Positions 53,186-62,704 of a stretch of 64,000 bases of DNA are shown here, piece after piece (the first letter of the stretch is position 1; every line of letters starts with the position of its first letter). The DNA comes from CAIKLP01 sp965279595. GTDB lineage: Bacteria; Bacteroidota; Bacteroidia; Sphingobacteriales; Sphingobacteriaceae. The stretch is from NCBI GenBank assembly GCA_965279595.1, contig OZ257246.1:2418001-2482000 (forward strand), written 5' to 3'. The notes under the pieces were generated by a model. It was given only the letters and a program-made list of their open reading frames with translations, had not been told where the DNA came from and did not search any database. The position numbers and the translations under genes are program-made.

Positions 53186-53195
53186 ATTAGCTAAT
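53186..53195. repeat. ATTAGCTAAT palindrome upstream of the ABC ATPase gene
   Basis: A perfect 10-bp palindrome 76 nt upstream of the ABC ATPase ATG, in the gap to the exonuclease gene. A partial -7 box (TATGTTTA on the minus strand) lies between. Same motif as near rplU and guaB. Confidence 0.5.
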
Positions 53196-53223
53196 CAATA
53201 TAAGCCTAAAACCCATTGAATCA

Positions 53224-53934
53224 CTATGGAATGACGATATTGCAATCTTCCAACAAATCTAAATTTTTAAATCGCATAAATAATTGAGCAATGGTAATAA
53301 CATCTTTAAAGCAATACTGAATAATTCTTTGAGGATCATTTTCTTGATAATAAACTTTATTTACTTGACTTCCATCTATGTCATCTTTGGGTGTAGGGAT
53401 ATTTAAAGTATGTGCCAATAGTTCAAGTGAAGTATAATGTTTGTAATCCCCGAATTTCCATAATTCCATAGTATCTAAATGTTTTATCTCCCATGGCTTC
53501 TTACCTGCAATGTTTAAACATTCTGGTAATTCAATTTGATTAATGATAAACCTTCTGCATAAATATGGGAAATCGAACTCTTTACCATTGTGAGCACATA
53601 ATACAATTTGCTTATTTAATTTATTTAAAAACCCAGAAAACTCATTTAACAAAAGATCTTCTTGTTCATTAAAAAATGATCGCATTGACAAAATATTTTT
53701 GCCTTCTTTTTGGTGAATCTTTCCAACACAAATACATAGAACTCTTCCAAATTCAGCATAAATACCTGCGCGTTCATACAAAACTTCTTTAGGTAATTCT
53801 TCATTTGATAAATAACTAGATTTTTTATCCCAAAGCATTTTGCTTGCACCATCTAACATGGTATAATTTGGGAACAAGGGAACCGTCTCAATATCCAAAA
53901 ACAAAATGTTTTCAATTTTTAAATTCGTAATCAT
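53224..53934 (-). CDS. predicted 3'-5' exonuclease related to PolB (DEDDy type)
   Basis: A 236-residue RNase H-like exonuclease. Exo I FLDIETVPL, exo II CAHNGKEFDFPYL and exo III with Y...D (QYCFKDVITIA) give the DEDDy set that binds two metals. The family is predicted to degrade DNA or RNA from the 3' end and occurs as a stand-alone proof-reading-like domain. Start MITNLKIENILF. It is 195 nt from the hypothetical gene to its right, so probably has its own promoter. Confidence 0.85.
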   Translation of the reverse strand: MITNLKIENILFLDIETVPLFPNYTMLDGASKMLWDKKSSYLSNEELPKEVLYERAGIYAEFGRVLCICVGKIHQKEGKNILSMRSFFNEQEDLLLNEFSGFLNKLNKQIVLCAHNGKEFDFPYLCRRFIINQIELPECLNIAGKKPWEIKHLDTMELWKFGDYKHYTSLELLAHTLNIPTPKDDIDGSQVNKVYYQENDPQRIIQYCFKDVITIAQLFMRFKNLDLLEDCNIVIP

Positions 53935-54129
53935 ACACTAATGTAGATTGGAAATAGGGGAAATAAAACTGTATGAATGCAGGTTTATTTATGCGGGGAA
54001 TATAGTAGAATTTAGATATGGGATTTTGGAATCCGATAGATGCTTTTGAATATTATAAAAATCAATTAAAGAATTAAACTAAGTTGTAATTATTAATCTT
54101 TCAATACACTAATATCCAAACTCCAAAAC

Positions 54130-54534
54130 CTACCTAATCATCACCCCAGGTTTATTCACCATAGGTATTCTTATAAAATTTGATTCGGTGATGCTTTCGG
54201 TGAGGAAAATAAATTTCTTATCGAAGATTTCATTTTTGATATAATAACTTACCCAAAATTCATTGTTGATTCCGAATAATTTTTCGTCTAATAATTCAAT
54301 GGCTTTGAATTTTTTAGCATCCACATCCCCAACAAAATGGCGGAACACAGAGGTTTTTACTTTCTCTCCATTAAGTGTACCATATCCTTTAGAACTAACA
54401 AATACATTCGATAAAGGAATATCTTTCAAGTTTAATAAATATACTTTCCATAGTCTTGCTTCAACAGTTTCAGTATCTAAAACTACAGCTATGGCAACAT
54501 CTTCAACTATATTTGGAGGTAAATCCTTTATCAT
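54130..54534 (-). CDS. conserved hypothetical protein
   Basis: I cannot assign a function. The 134-residue soluble protein (no signal, no membrane segment) has the character of a small beta-rich domain: VEDVAIAVVLDTETVEARLWKVYLLNLKDIPL, SSKGYGTLNGEKVKTSVFRHF, FWVSYYIKNEIFDKKFIFL. I recall similar short proteins in other Bacteroidota genomes, sometimes mislabelled as a phenylalanyl-tRNA synthetase subunit; nothing here supports that. It lies 48 nt after topA starts the same-strand run. Confidence 0.7.
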   Translation of the reverse strand: MIKDLPPNIVEDVAIAVVLDTETVEARLWKVYLLNLKDIPLSNVFVSSKGYGTLNGEKVKTSVFRHFVGDVDAKKFKAIELLDEKLFGINNEFWVSYYIKNEIFDKKFIFLTESITESNFIRIPMVNKPGVMIR

Positions 54535-54582
54535 TACATTCAGAATGCAGTAAACAAAAATAAATTTTGTGGTATCTGTAAA

Positions 54583-57051
54583 TTATTTCTTAGCAGCTTT
54601 TTTAGGTGCCGCTTTCTTTTTGGTGGTTGATTTTTTTGCTACTGATTTTTTTGCTGGAGCTTTCTTCGGAGCGGCTTTTTTTGCAGCAGGCTCTTTTTTA
54701 GCTACTGCCTTTTTTGCTCCTTTTTTCGCGACAACTGCTTTGGCAGAAGGTTCTGCACCACCAGCTAATTTAACACAATCAGCATAAGTTAAACTTGTTG
54801 CTTCTGTACCTTTAGGAATTTTCACATTCTCTTTTCCATATTGAATGTAAGGTCCCCAACGACCATTCAAAACTTTTACCAATTCATTTTCTTCAAAAGC
54901 TTTGATTAATTTATTTGCATCTTTTTCACGTTTCGCTAAAATCAATTCAATTGATCTTGGCAATTCAATAGTATGCGGATCATCTTCTTTTGAAAGAGAA
55001 GTGAAAATGGAATTATGTCTAATATAAGGACCGAATTTACCTATACCAATTACCACATCTTTATCTTCAAACAGGCCGACATTTTTTGGCAATTTAAATA
55101 ATTCCATAGCCTCTTCTAAGCTAATAGATTCAATCATTTGACCTGATCTTAAGCTAGCATATTTAGGCTTTGTGTTAGTCTCTTCATCTGCTTCTCCTAA
55201 CTGTACAAATGGGCCAAAGCGACCAATTCTAACTGATACCAATTTACCAGTTACAGGATCAATACCTAAGTCGCGATTGGTATTGGCGCGATCAGCATTT
55301 TCCATTGTATTTTCTACATCCTTATGAAAAGGTGTGTAGAAAGTTTGAATCATTTTTGTCCACTCTTTTAATCCTTGGGCAATTTCATCAAATTCTTTTT
55401 CAACAGTTGCAGTGAAATTATAATCCACAACATTTTTAAAATGTTGAATTAAAAAATCATTTACAACTGCACCAATATCACTTGGAAAAAGCTTTGATTT
55501 CTCAACACCCACATTCTCCACTAATTCTTTTTGCACAACTTTTTTATCAGCAATAACTAGTTGACGATACATGCGTTGCTTACCATCTCTATCTTCTTTT
55601 ATCACATATCCGCGATTTTGTATAGTCGCAATTGTTGGAGCGTAGGTAGATGGTCTTCCGATTCCTAGTTCTTCTAATTTTTTAACCAAACTTGCTTCCG
55701 TATATCTTGCAGGTGGGCGTGAAAAGCGCTCTGTTGCTGATAAATCTTCTAATATTAATTTTTGATTTTCCGAAAGTGGTGGCAACATTTTATTGTCAGT
55801 TTCATTCTCATTGCTCTCTACTTCTTCATCCGTAGATTCCATGTATACTTTCAAGAAACCATCAAAACGAAGTACTTCTCCCTGCGCAACTAATTCTTCT
55901 TTACGTGTAGAAATAGAAATTTTTGCAGTTGTTTTTTCAAATTGAGCTTCACTCATTTGTGAAGCAATTGAACGCTTCCAAATTAAATCATATAGTCTCA
56001 CTTCCGCATTATCACCTTCCACTTTATGAACATCAAAATAAGTTGGACGAATGGCCTCGTGGGCTTCTTGGGCACCGGCAGATTTTGTTTTAAACTTTCT
56101 TAAAGTATGGTATTCATTTCCGTATGCAGAAGTTATTTCTTTTTTAGCAGCATCCAAAGCCGTGTCCGAAAGATTTACTGAATCGGTACGCATATAAGTA
56201 ATCTTTCCAGATTCATATAATTTTTGAGCCACTTGCATGGTTCTTGCCACTGAAAATCCTAATTTTCTACTTGCTTCTTGTTGTAATGTTGATGTGGTGA
56301 ATGGCGCGGCTGGTGAACGTTTGCCAGGTTTAACCTCTAAACTTTTTACTTTAAAATCAGCATTGATACAATCTTGTAAAAATTTCTCTGCGTCACCAAT
56401 AATTTCAAATCTATCAGCAAGTTCAGCTTTAAAAGGAACTTTTTTTGCGGCATCTGAAGTAAATAATGCAGCAATTTTAAAAGCCGCTTCTGCAGCAAAT
56501 GCATTTATTTCTCTTTCTCTTTCAACAATTAATCGAACGGCAACTGATTGCACACGACCTGCAGAGAGAGAAGGTTTTACTTTACGCCAAAGTATTGGAG
56601 ACAATTCAAAACCAACTAAACGATCTAAAACTCTTCTTGCTTGTTGGGCATTTACTAAATTATAATCTATTGCACGTGGGTTTTCAATTGCTTTTAAAAT
56701 AGCAGGTTTAGTGATTTCATGAAATACAATTCTTTTGGTTTTCTGATTGGTCAAACCTAAAGTTTCAAATAAATGCCAAGAAATTGCTTCTCCTTCACGG
56801 TCCTCATCGGAAGCTAGCCACACCATTTCGGCTTCTTTAGCTAGTTTCTTTAATTCAGCAACTAAAGATTTTTTATCTGCTGGTACTTCGTAATGTTGAG
56901 CAAAATTATTGGCTACATCAATTGCGTCGTTTCCTTTGGCTAAATCGCGGATATGTCCATAACTCGACTTCACTAAAAAATCTTTCCCTAAATATCCTTC
57001 TATCGTTTTGGCTTTCGCCGGTGATTCTACAATTAATAAATTTTTAGCCAT
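54583..57051 (-). CDS. topA: DNA topoisomerase I with H1-like tail
   Basis: A type IA topoisomerase of 822 residues that relaxes negative supercoils. Toprim domain with SDEDREGEAIS, LSAGRVQSVAVR, and active-site Tyr in KITYMRTDS. The C-terminal region carries repeated FGPFVQLG / FGPYIRHN / WGPYIQYG motifs instead of classical Cys4 zinc fingers. From about residue 770 on, the tail is almost only Lys, Ala and Pro (KKAVAKK, AKKAAPKKAPAKK types), like histone H1 or the lysine-rich tails of some actinobacterial TopA. Confidence 0.96.
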   Translation of the reverse strand: MAKNLLIVESPAKAKTIEGYLGKDFLVKSSYGHIRDLAKGNDAIDVANNFAQHYEVPADKKSLVAELKKLAKEAEMVWLASDEDREGEAISWHLFETLGLTNQKTKRIVFHEITKPAILKAIENPRAIDYNLVNAQQARRVLDRLVGFELSPILWRKVKPSLSAGRVQSVAVRLIVEREREINAFAAEAAFKIAALFTSDAAKKVPFKAELADRFEIIGDAEKFLQDCINADFKVKSLEVKPGKRSPAAPFTTSTLQQEASRKLGFSVARTMQVAQKLYESGKITYMRTDSVNLSDTALDAAKKEITSAYGNEYHTLRKFKTKSAGAQEAHEAIRPTYFDVHKVEGDNAEVRLYDLIWKRSIASQMSEAQFEKTTAKISISTRKEELVAQGEVLRFDGFLKVYMESTDEEVESNENETDNKMLPPLSENQKLILEDLSATERFSRPPARYTEASLVKKLEELGIGRPSTYAPTIATIQNRGYVIKEDRDGKQRMYRQLVIADKKVVQKELVENVGVEKSKLFPSDIGAVVNDFLIQHFKNVVDYNFTATVEKEFDEIAQGLKEWTKMIQTFYTPFHKDVENTMENADRANTNRDLGIDPVTGKLVSVRIGRFGPFVQLGEADEETNTKPKYASLRSGQMIESISLEEAMELFKLPKNVGLFEDKDVVIGIGKFGPYIRHNSIFTSLSKEDDPHTIELPRSIELILAKREKDANKLIKAFEENELVKVLNGRWGPYIQYGKENVKIPKGTEATSLTYADCVKLAGGAEPSAKAVVAKKGAKKAVAKKEPAAKKAAPKKAPAKKSVAKKSTTKKKAAPKKAAKK

Positions 57052-57279
57052 TGTTTTTCTTCTTCTTTGCTATCCTTCAGTTTTGCAAATAAACAGATTA
57101 ATAGAGTTAAGTACCAAATGTTTTGAAATAAATAGCTCAAATAGGCTTTAAATGGCGGTTTTAGAGCTACAAATTAAAAATATTAAAGATTATTGATTAG
57201 CAAATTGTTTGAAAAATTGAATTAGAAATATAAAAATCTCTTTGATTCCATAACCAAATAATGAATTTTTTATTCTCTA

Positions 57280-58908
57280 TTAAGTCTGAATAATTCCAAC
57301 ATTAAATGCTTTTTCAATTGGAGCATGGTTAGCAGCTTCAATACCTATAGAAATTACTTTTCTTGTTTCTGATGGATCAATAATGCCATCTACCCATAAC
57401 CTAGCAGCTGCATAATAAGGTGTAGTTTGACTATTATATCTATCAGTTATTTCTTTTAATAATTCTGCTTCTTTTTCAGGTGTAATTACTTCACCTTTTG
57501 ATTTTAATGCTGCTTCTTGAATCTGTAATAATACTTTAGCCGCTTGTGAACCACCCATTACTGCAATTTTTGCTGTAGGCCAAGCATAAATTAATCGTGG
57601 ATCATAAGCCTTTCCACACATAGCATAATTACCTGCACCATATGAATTGCCTATTACGATTGTTATTTTAGGAACCACAGAGTTCGATACAGCATTTACC
57701 ATTTTTGCACCATCTTTGATAATTCCACCTTGCTCTGATCTTGAGCCCACCATAAATCCTGTTACATCTTGTAAAAAAACCAAAGGAATTTTCTTTTGAT
57801 TGCAATTCATTATAAAACGCGCTGCTTTATCAGCTGAATCAGAATAAATCACGCCACCAAATTGCATTTCTCCTTTTTTACTTTTTACTACTTTTCGTTG
57901 ATTCGCAACAATTCCAACTGCCCAGCCATCTACTCTACCTAATCCACAAATAATTGATTGTCCATATTTTTCTTTGTATTGTTCGAAATCTGAATTATCA
58001 ACTAAACGATGAATGATATCAAGCATATCATAAGGTTTCTCTCTACTATCTGGTAATATGCCAACCAACTCTTTAACATCTTTTAAAGGTAGTTGTGGTT
58101 TTTCTCTGTTGAAACCAGCCTTGTTATAATCTCCAACCTTACTCATGATATTTCTGATCGAAGCCAAGCATGCAGCATCATCAGCATGTTTATAATCTGT
58201 TACTCCAGATATTTCACAATGCATACTGGCACCACCTAAAGATTCATTATCAATATCTTCACCAATTGCAGATTTCACTAAATAAGATCCTGCTAAGAAT
58301 ACTGAACCAGTTCCTTCTACAATCATTGCTTCATCGCTCATGATAGGCAGATAAGCTCCACCTGCAACGCAACTTCCCATTATAGCAGCAATTTGTAAAA
58401 TACCCATTGACGACATCACGGCATTGTTGCGGAATATTCTTCCAAAATGCTCTTTATCTGGAAATATTTCATCTTGCATGGGTAAATAAACACCGGCACT
58501 ATCTACTAAATAAATAATAGGTAATTTATTTTCAATACAAATTTCTTGAGCTCGTAAATTCTTTTTGCCGGTCATCGGAAACCAAGCACCAGCTTTAACA
58601 GTAGCATCATTGGCAACAATCATACATTGTTTACCAGAAACATAACCAATACCTGTAATTACACCTGCGGCTGGACAACCACCATGTTCGGCATACATAC
58701 CCTCAGCTGCAAATGCACCGATTTCTAAAAACTCAGAATCTTTATCAATTAGATTTGCTATTCGCTCACGAGCCAACATTTTTCCTTTGTCTTTTTGCTT
58801 AGCTGCGGCTTTAGCTCCCCCACCCTCATATATTTTTTTCAACTTGGTTTTCATTTCTGAAATAAGTTGTTTGTTTACATCTTCATTAATATTAAATTCT
58901 AAATTCAT
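57280..58908 (-). CDS. acyl-CoA carboxylase beta subunit (carboxyltransferase, MCC-B-like)
   Basis: A 542-residue carboxyltransferase of the propionyl/methylcrotonyl-CoA carboxylase type. KMLARERIANLIDKDSEFLEIG and the C-terminal IGNSYGAGNYAMCGKAYDPR with AWPTAKIAVMGG are typical; the phrase GACVAGGAYLP-like (GSCVAGGAYLPIMSDE) is nearest to methylcrotonyl-CoA carboxylase. It moves a carboxyl group from biotin to an acyl-CoA in branched-chain or odd-chain metabolism. The biotin carboxylase partner is not adjacent. It is 43 nt downstream of the LOG gene. Confidence 0.88.
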   Translation of the reverse strand: MNLEFNINEDVNKQLISEMKTKLKKIYEGGGAKAAAKQKDKGKMLARERIANLIDKDSEFLEIGAFAAEGMYAEHGGCPAAGVITGIGYVSGKQCMIVANDATVKAGAWFPMTGKKNLRAQEICIENKLPIIYLVDSAGVYLPMQDEIFPDKEHFGRIFRNNAVMSSMGILQIAAIMGSCVAGGAYLPIMSDEAMIVEGTGSVFLAGSYLVKSAIGEDIDNESLGGASMHCEISGVTDYKHADDAACLASIRNIMSKVGDYNKAGFNREKPQLPLKDVKELVGILPDSREKPYDMLDIIHRLVDNSDFEQYKEKYGQSIICGLGRVDGWAVGIVANQRKVVKSKKGEMQFGGVIYSDSADKAARFIMNCNQKKIPLVFLQDVTGFMVGSRSEQGGIIKDGAKMVNAVSNSVVPKITIVIGNSYGAGNYAMCGKAYDPRLIYAWPTAKIAVMGGSQAAKVLLQIQEAALKSKGEVITPEKEAELLKEITDRYNSQTTPYYAAARLWVDGIIDPSETRKVISIGIEAANHAPIEKAFNVGIIQT

Positions 58909-58951
58909 GAGTTTGTTCTAAATGTTTTTTTACTAAAATAATAATTCTTCA

Positions 58952-59536
58952 TTAAGAAAGATTTCTTTCTGTGAACCATTTATCATCTGCTACTATTTTT
59001 GTCTCCAATAAAAGTTTTAATAATGATTCAGATTCATTAGCAGAAATTAATAATTCCTTATTACTTATTTTAAGAAATCCTTGTTCAATCATTTTATCTA
59101 ATTGCGCAATTAAGGAATCATAAAATCCTTGGAAATTTAATATTCCAATTGGTTTTGAATGCAGACCTAATTGAAGCCAGGTAAGCATTTCAAACAATTC
59201 ATCCATAGTTCCAAAACCACCAGGCAAAGTAATTACATAATCCGCTTGATCACACATATGCGCTTTACGTTCATGCATACTTTTTACAATTACCAATTCT
59301 GTTACATCTAAATTACCGACTTCTTTATGTCGCAAAAATTCAGGAATTACTCCTAAAACTTGCCCGCCCTGATCCAATACCTCATTGGCTATGATACCCA
59401 TCAAACCTACATTTCCACCACCATATATCAGGCGTACATTTTGTGAAGCCAATAACCTAGCTAACTTCTTTACTTCTTCAATTAATGATGGATTATTTCC
59501 CTTTGAAGAACCACAAAAAACTAAAACACTTTTCAT
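58952..59536 (-). CDS. LOG-family protein (cytokinin-activating type phosphoribohydrolase)
   Basis: A 194-residue Rossmann-like enzyme. The family motif PGGFGTMDELFE (105-116) with R90-K91 matches LOG/YgdH proteins, which split nucleoside 5'-monophosphates to the base and ribose-5-phosphate. In bacteria some act on AMP or other purine nucleotides. I chose ATG 59536 (MKSVLVFCGSS), the start of the first beta-strand; upstream codons up to 59572 add no homologous sequence. It is flanked by guaB (61 nt) and the carboxylase gene. Confidence 0.9.
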   Translation of the reverse strand: MKSVLVFCGSSKGNNPSLIEEVKKLARLLASQNVRLIYGGGNVGLMGIIANEVLDQGGQVLGVIPEFLRHKEVGNLDVTELVIVKSMHERKAHMCDQADYVITLPGGFGTMDELFEMLTWLQLGLHSKPIGILNFQGFYDSLIAQLDKMIEQGFLKISNKELLISANESESLLKLLLETKIVADDKWFTERNLS

Positions 59537-59597
59537 ATCAATAAGTTCTTTTATTAATTCACAAAATGTCAATTAAATAAAATTTATTCATTTAAAA

Positions 59598-61067
59598 TTA
59601 ACGAGTATAATTTGGAGCTTCTTTGGTAATCACAATATCGTGCGGATGACTTTCTCTCATTCCAGCTGCTGTGATTTTTACAAACCTTGCTTTTTGCATA
59701 GCTTCAATTGTTGCAGCACCGCAATAGCCCATCCCTGCTTTCAAGCCACCAATGTATTGGTACATTACCTCGGCTAATGTTCCTTTGTATGGCACACGAC
59801 CTACAATACCTTCTGGCACTAATTTTTTAATATCATCTTCAGCATCTTGAAAATATCTATCCTTTGAACCTGTTTCCATGGCTTCAATTGATCCCATTCC
59901 TCTATATGATTTGAATTTTCTTCCTTCATATATAATGGTTTCACCAGGTGATTCTTCTACTCCTGCAAATAATGAACCAGCCATAATACAACTTGCTCCT
60001 GCTGCAATGGCTTTAGGAATATCACCAGTATGTTTTATTCCACCATCAGCAATAACTGGAATTCCAGTTCCTTTTAATGCCTGAGAACATTCATATACTG
60101 CATATAATTGTGGTACACCAACTCCAGCTATAATACGTGTGGTACAAATTGAACCTGGACCGATTCCTACCTTTACTGCATCTGCTCCAGCTTTGGCTAA
60201 TGCTTTCGCTGCTTCTGCTGTGGCTATATTTCCAACTATTACTTGTAATTGAGGAAATGTTTTCTTCACCAATTTAAGCATGGTGATTACGCCTTTTGAA
60301 TGTCCATGAGCCGTATCAATAGTTATTACATCGACACCAGCGTTTACAAGCGCTTTAACGCGTGCAACCGTATCATGAGTCACACCAACTGCTGCACCAA
60401 CTCTAAGTCTGCCATGCTCATCCTTACAAGCATTAGGGAAGTTTTTAAATTTCTGTATGTCTTTATAAGTAATTAGTCCAGTAAGTTTTCCTTTTTTATC
60501 AACAACAGGAAGTTTTTCAATTTTATGTTTTTGTAAAATTTGTTCTGCTTTTTTTAAATCTGTTCCTTGAGGTGCGGTAACTAAGTTTTCGGTAGTCATG
60601 ACTGTCTTCACTTTTAAGGTTAAATCCTTTTGAAAACGAATGTCACGGTTGGTTAATATCCCTAATAGTTGTTGGTTTTTATCGATAATTGGAATTCCAC
60701 CAATTTTGAATTCTTTCATTAAAACAAAAGCTTCAGATAAGGTTGCATCTGCATGCAATGTCACTGGATCTTGAATCATTCCGCTTTCTGAACGCTTTAC
60801 TTTTCTTACTTCTTCTGCTTGTTTTTCAATGCTCATGTTTTTATGAAGCATTCCAATTCCACCATTTTGAGCAATAGCAATTGCCAAATCAGATTCAGTA
60901 ACGGTATCCATAGCAGCGGATATGATCGGTACATTTAATTTGATTTTTTTGGTAAGAAAAGTTTGGGTGCTTACTTCGCGTGGTAATACTTCAGAATAAG
61001 CGGGGATTAGCAGAACGTCATCGTAGGTTAAACCTTCAGCAACAAATTTGTTTGGATCGAGATTCAT
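59598..61067 (-). CDS. guaB: inosine-5'-monophosphate dehydrogenase
   Basis: NAD-dependent oxidation of IMP to XMP, the rate-limiting step of GMP synthesis. The 489-residue protein has a TIM barrel, two CBS domains inserted at about 97-207, the catalytic C308 in GPGSICTTR, and the flap segment RYFQDAEDDIKKLVPEGIVGRVPYKG. Its upstream region has an exact TAnnTTTG box with ATTAGCTAAT palindromes over the -33 position, which points to regulation. Confidence 0.97.
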   Translation of the reverse strand: MNLDPNKFVAEGLTYDDVLLIPAYSEVLPREVSTQTFLTKKIKLNVPIISAAMDTVTESDLAIAIAQNGGIGMLHKNMSIEKQAEEVRKVKRSESGMIQDPVTLHADATLSEAFVLMKEFKIGGIPIIDKNQQLLGILTNRDIRFQKDLTLKVKTVMTTENLVTAPQGTDLKKAEQILQKHKIEKLPVVDKKGKLTGLITYKDIQKFKNFPNACKDEHGRLRVGAAVGVTHDTVARVKALVNAGVDVITIDTAHGHSKGVITMLKLVKKTFPQLQVIVGNIATAEAAKALAKAGADAVKVGIGPGSICTTRIIAGVGVPQLYAVYECSQALKGTGIPVIADGGIKHTGDIPKAIAAGASCIMAGSLFAGVEESPGETIIYEGRKFKSYRGMGSIEAMETGSKDRYFQDAEDDIKKLVPEGIVGRVPYKGTLAEVMYQYIGGLKAGMGYCGAATIEAMQKARFVKITAAGMRESHPHDIVITKEAPNYTR

Positions 61068-61098
61068 AGCAACTAATTATGGTTTATTAATTGCGAGA

Positions 61099-61148
61099 CA
61101 AAGGTATAAATTAATTAGCTAATTAGCTAATTCAAAAAATTAGCTAAT
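61099..61148 (-). promoter_or_regulatory. guaB promoter with three ATTAGCTAAT palindromes
   Basis: TACCTTTG on the minus strand (61106-61099) fits TAnnTTTG exactly. ATTAGCTAAT occurs at 61114-61123, 61122-61131 (sharing two bases) and 61139-61148, thus over the expected -33 region and just upstream. No TTG is at the usual distance. Confidence 0.6.
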
Positions 61149-62692
61149 TAGTCTATGAGAGCCACTGCTCCCTTTTTACGAATAATAGTACCACTTGCGT
61201 CAGTAGTTTCTATTAAATAAATATAGGCCCCAGTTGGACAAACATCATGAGAATCTTTGTCTTTCCCATCCCATCCACCAATTTCATCATCGGTTTCAAA
61301 TACTAATTTTCCCCAACGATTAAATATTTTCATATTGAATTTATTGTTGTTGGTAGACAATACTCTTGGACGGAATATGGGTGTTAAACCATTTGGTGTA
61401 AACACATCTGGAGCAATAATTTTTACTTCTCGATAGATATAAGCCTGGTTGGATAATGATGTTGATTGTATATTGAAAGGATCATTTATTTGTTCATAAA
61501 TTTTCATGAAGTAATAAGTAGAATTACCTAATCCTGCAGGTCCTAAATCAATATCAATATAATCTGTTTGAGGTGGAGTTAAAGTTGCAATTAAATCTTG
61601 AACATTAATTCCAGCACTGTCTTTCTTTACTCTATATAATTCGTAATAGCCTGTTCCTACTGGCCATCCTTCGTAATCATTCCATGTTAAACGATTGGTG
61701 ATTGGGTCAATATATTCAGCTTTTAATCTTACAACTCTAACTACATTACTGGTATCTATGGTATCTGGACAAGCAGTGGTAGTGACAATTTTAAAATAAT
61801 ATGCAAAACGTTCAGCTAAAACATTGTCTATTGGTAAAATTCTTATTTTCTTATACGTTGCAGAATCAATTCTTGCTACTTCTTTGTAATTAACACTATC
61901 CTCACTCATTAATATCGAATAAGAAAGATTACAACTTGATGTATCAGATAACCAATTCAAAGTAATTGTTCTGTTATTAGCAGCTACAGTAGCATTGAAT
62001 AAGTAAATAAAAGAAGGTGCAACTGAAAAAGTACCGTTGAAATTTCTCGAATTGGAAGTAGAAGTTTTTTGTAAATCAGCACTTACTGCTCTGATTTTAT
62101 ATTTATAATCAATACCAGTCATTAAACCTCTTCTAGTATAGTTCTTATTGTTACCAATATATTGAATTCTGAAAGGTCCACCATTTTGACTTTCCCAAAC
62201 TTCATATCTAGAAATACCATCTGCCCAACCATTTAAATTGTTAGCATAATCATTCCAATTGATATTTACTTGTCCATTACAAGGGTCAACTGATTGATCA
62301 AAATACATGGTTTGATGAGGCTTCACCGCAGTTGTATCAAAACCTGACTGAACTATTGGGTTCACATCTTTATCAAAAGCAGTTACCCAAAAACGTAATG
62401 ATTTTTGACTAGGTAAATCAACAGCGCCAAATGCATCTGTATAGGTAAGTGTGTGGTTTAAACGCCCATTGATAGTTATCGGGGCATCAAATATCATTTG
62501 ATCTAAATTATTGGTGTATAAACGATATACGTAATACCCATCAACAGTACTGTTTGTAGATACTTTCCAATCAATTAATACTTGTTGATCATTTAATACA
62601 GTAACCGAATCTATTTGAACAGTTGGTATCTGAGCAAATACTGATTGACTGCATAAAATCCCTAAAAAAAGTAGACGTTTGAGAAATTTCAT
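61148..62692 (-). CDS. T9SS type B sorting-domain protein with fibronectin-like modules
   Basis: A 514-residue exported protein: signal peptide (MKFLKRLLFLGILCSQSVFAQ), about four fibronectin type III-like modules (for example VTVLNDQQVLIDWKVS, YEVWESQNGG, YYELYRVKKDS), and a C-terminal gliding-motility-type (CHU_C, type B) sorting domain: VFTPNGLTP, FNRWGKLVFE, WDGKDKDSHDVCPTGAYIY. It is exported by T9SS and kept at or released from the cell surface. Ligand is unknown. It lies 12 nt after the M16 gene. Confidence 0.88.
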   Translation of the reverse strand: MKFLKRLLFLGILCSQSVFAQIPTVQIDSVTVLNDQQVLIDWKVSTNSTVDGYYVYRLYTNNLDQMIFDAPITINGRLNHTLTYTDAFGAVDLPSQKSLRFWVTAFDKDVNPIVQSGFDTTAVKPHQTMYFDQSVDPCNGQVNINWNDYANNLNGWADGISRYEVWESQNGGPFRIQYIGNNKNYTRRGLMTGIDYKYKIRAVSADLQKTSTSNSRNFNGTFSVAPSFIYLFNATVAANNRTITLNWLSDTSSCNLSYSILMSEDSVNYKEVARIDSATYKKIRILPIDNVLAERFAYYFKIVTTTACPDTIDTSNVVRVVRLKAEYIDPITNRLTWNDYEGWPVGTGYYELYRVKKDSAGINVQDLIATLTPPQTDYIDIDLGPAGLGNSTYYFMKIYEQINDPFNIQSTSLSNQAYIYREVKIIAPDVFTPNGLTPIFRPRVLSTNNNKFNMKIFNRWGKLVFETDDEIGGWDGKDKDSHDVCPTGAYIYLIETTDASGTIIRKKGAVALID

Positions 62693-62704
62693 CTTTCAAA
62701 TATA

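Noticed and set aside
54018..54077. Short reading frame of 19 codons (ATG at 54018, TAA at 54075-54077) in the gap between the exonuclease and the hypothetical gene
   Set aside because: Closed by an in-frame stop just upstream, no ribosome site, no similarity I recognise; likely chance.
54569..54787. Plus-strand frame rich in Phe and Ala
   Set aside because: It is the antisense of the Lys/Ala tail of topA, whose codon bias produces the apparent protein.
61108..61150. ATTAGCTAAT cluster read as a terminator of the T9SS type B gene region
   Set aside because: The neighbouring genes run on the same strand, the repeats sit upstream of guaB, and no T-tract follows a defined stem; a regulatory repeat fits better.
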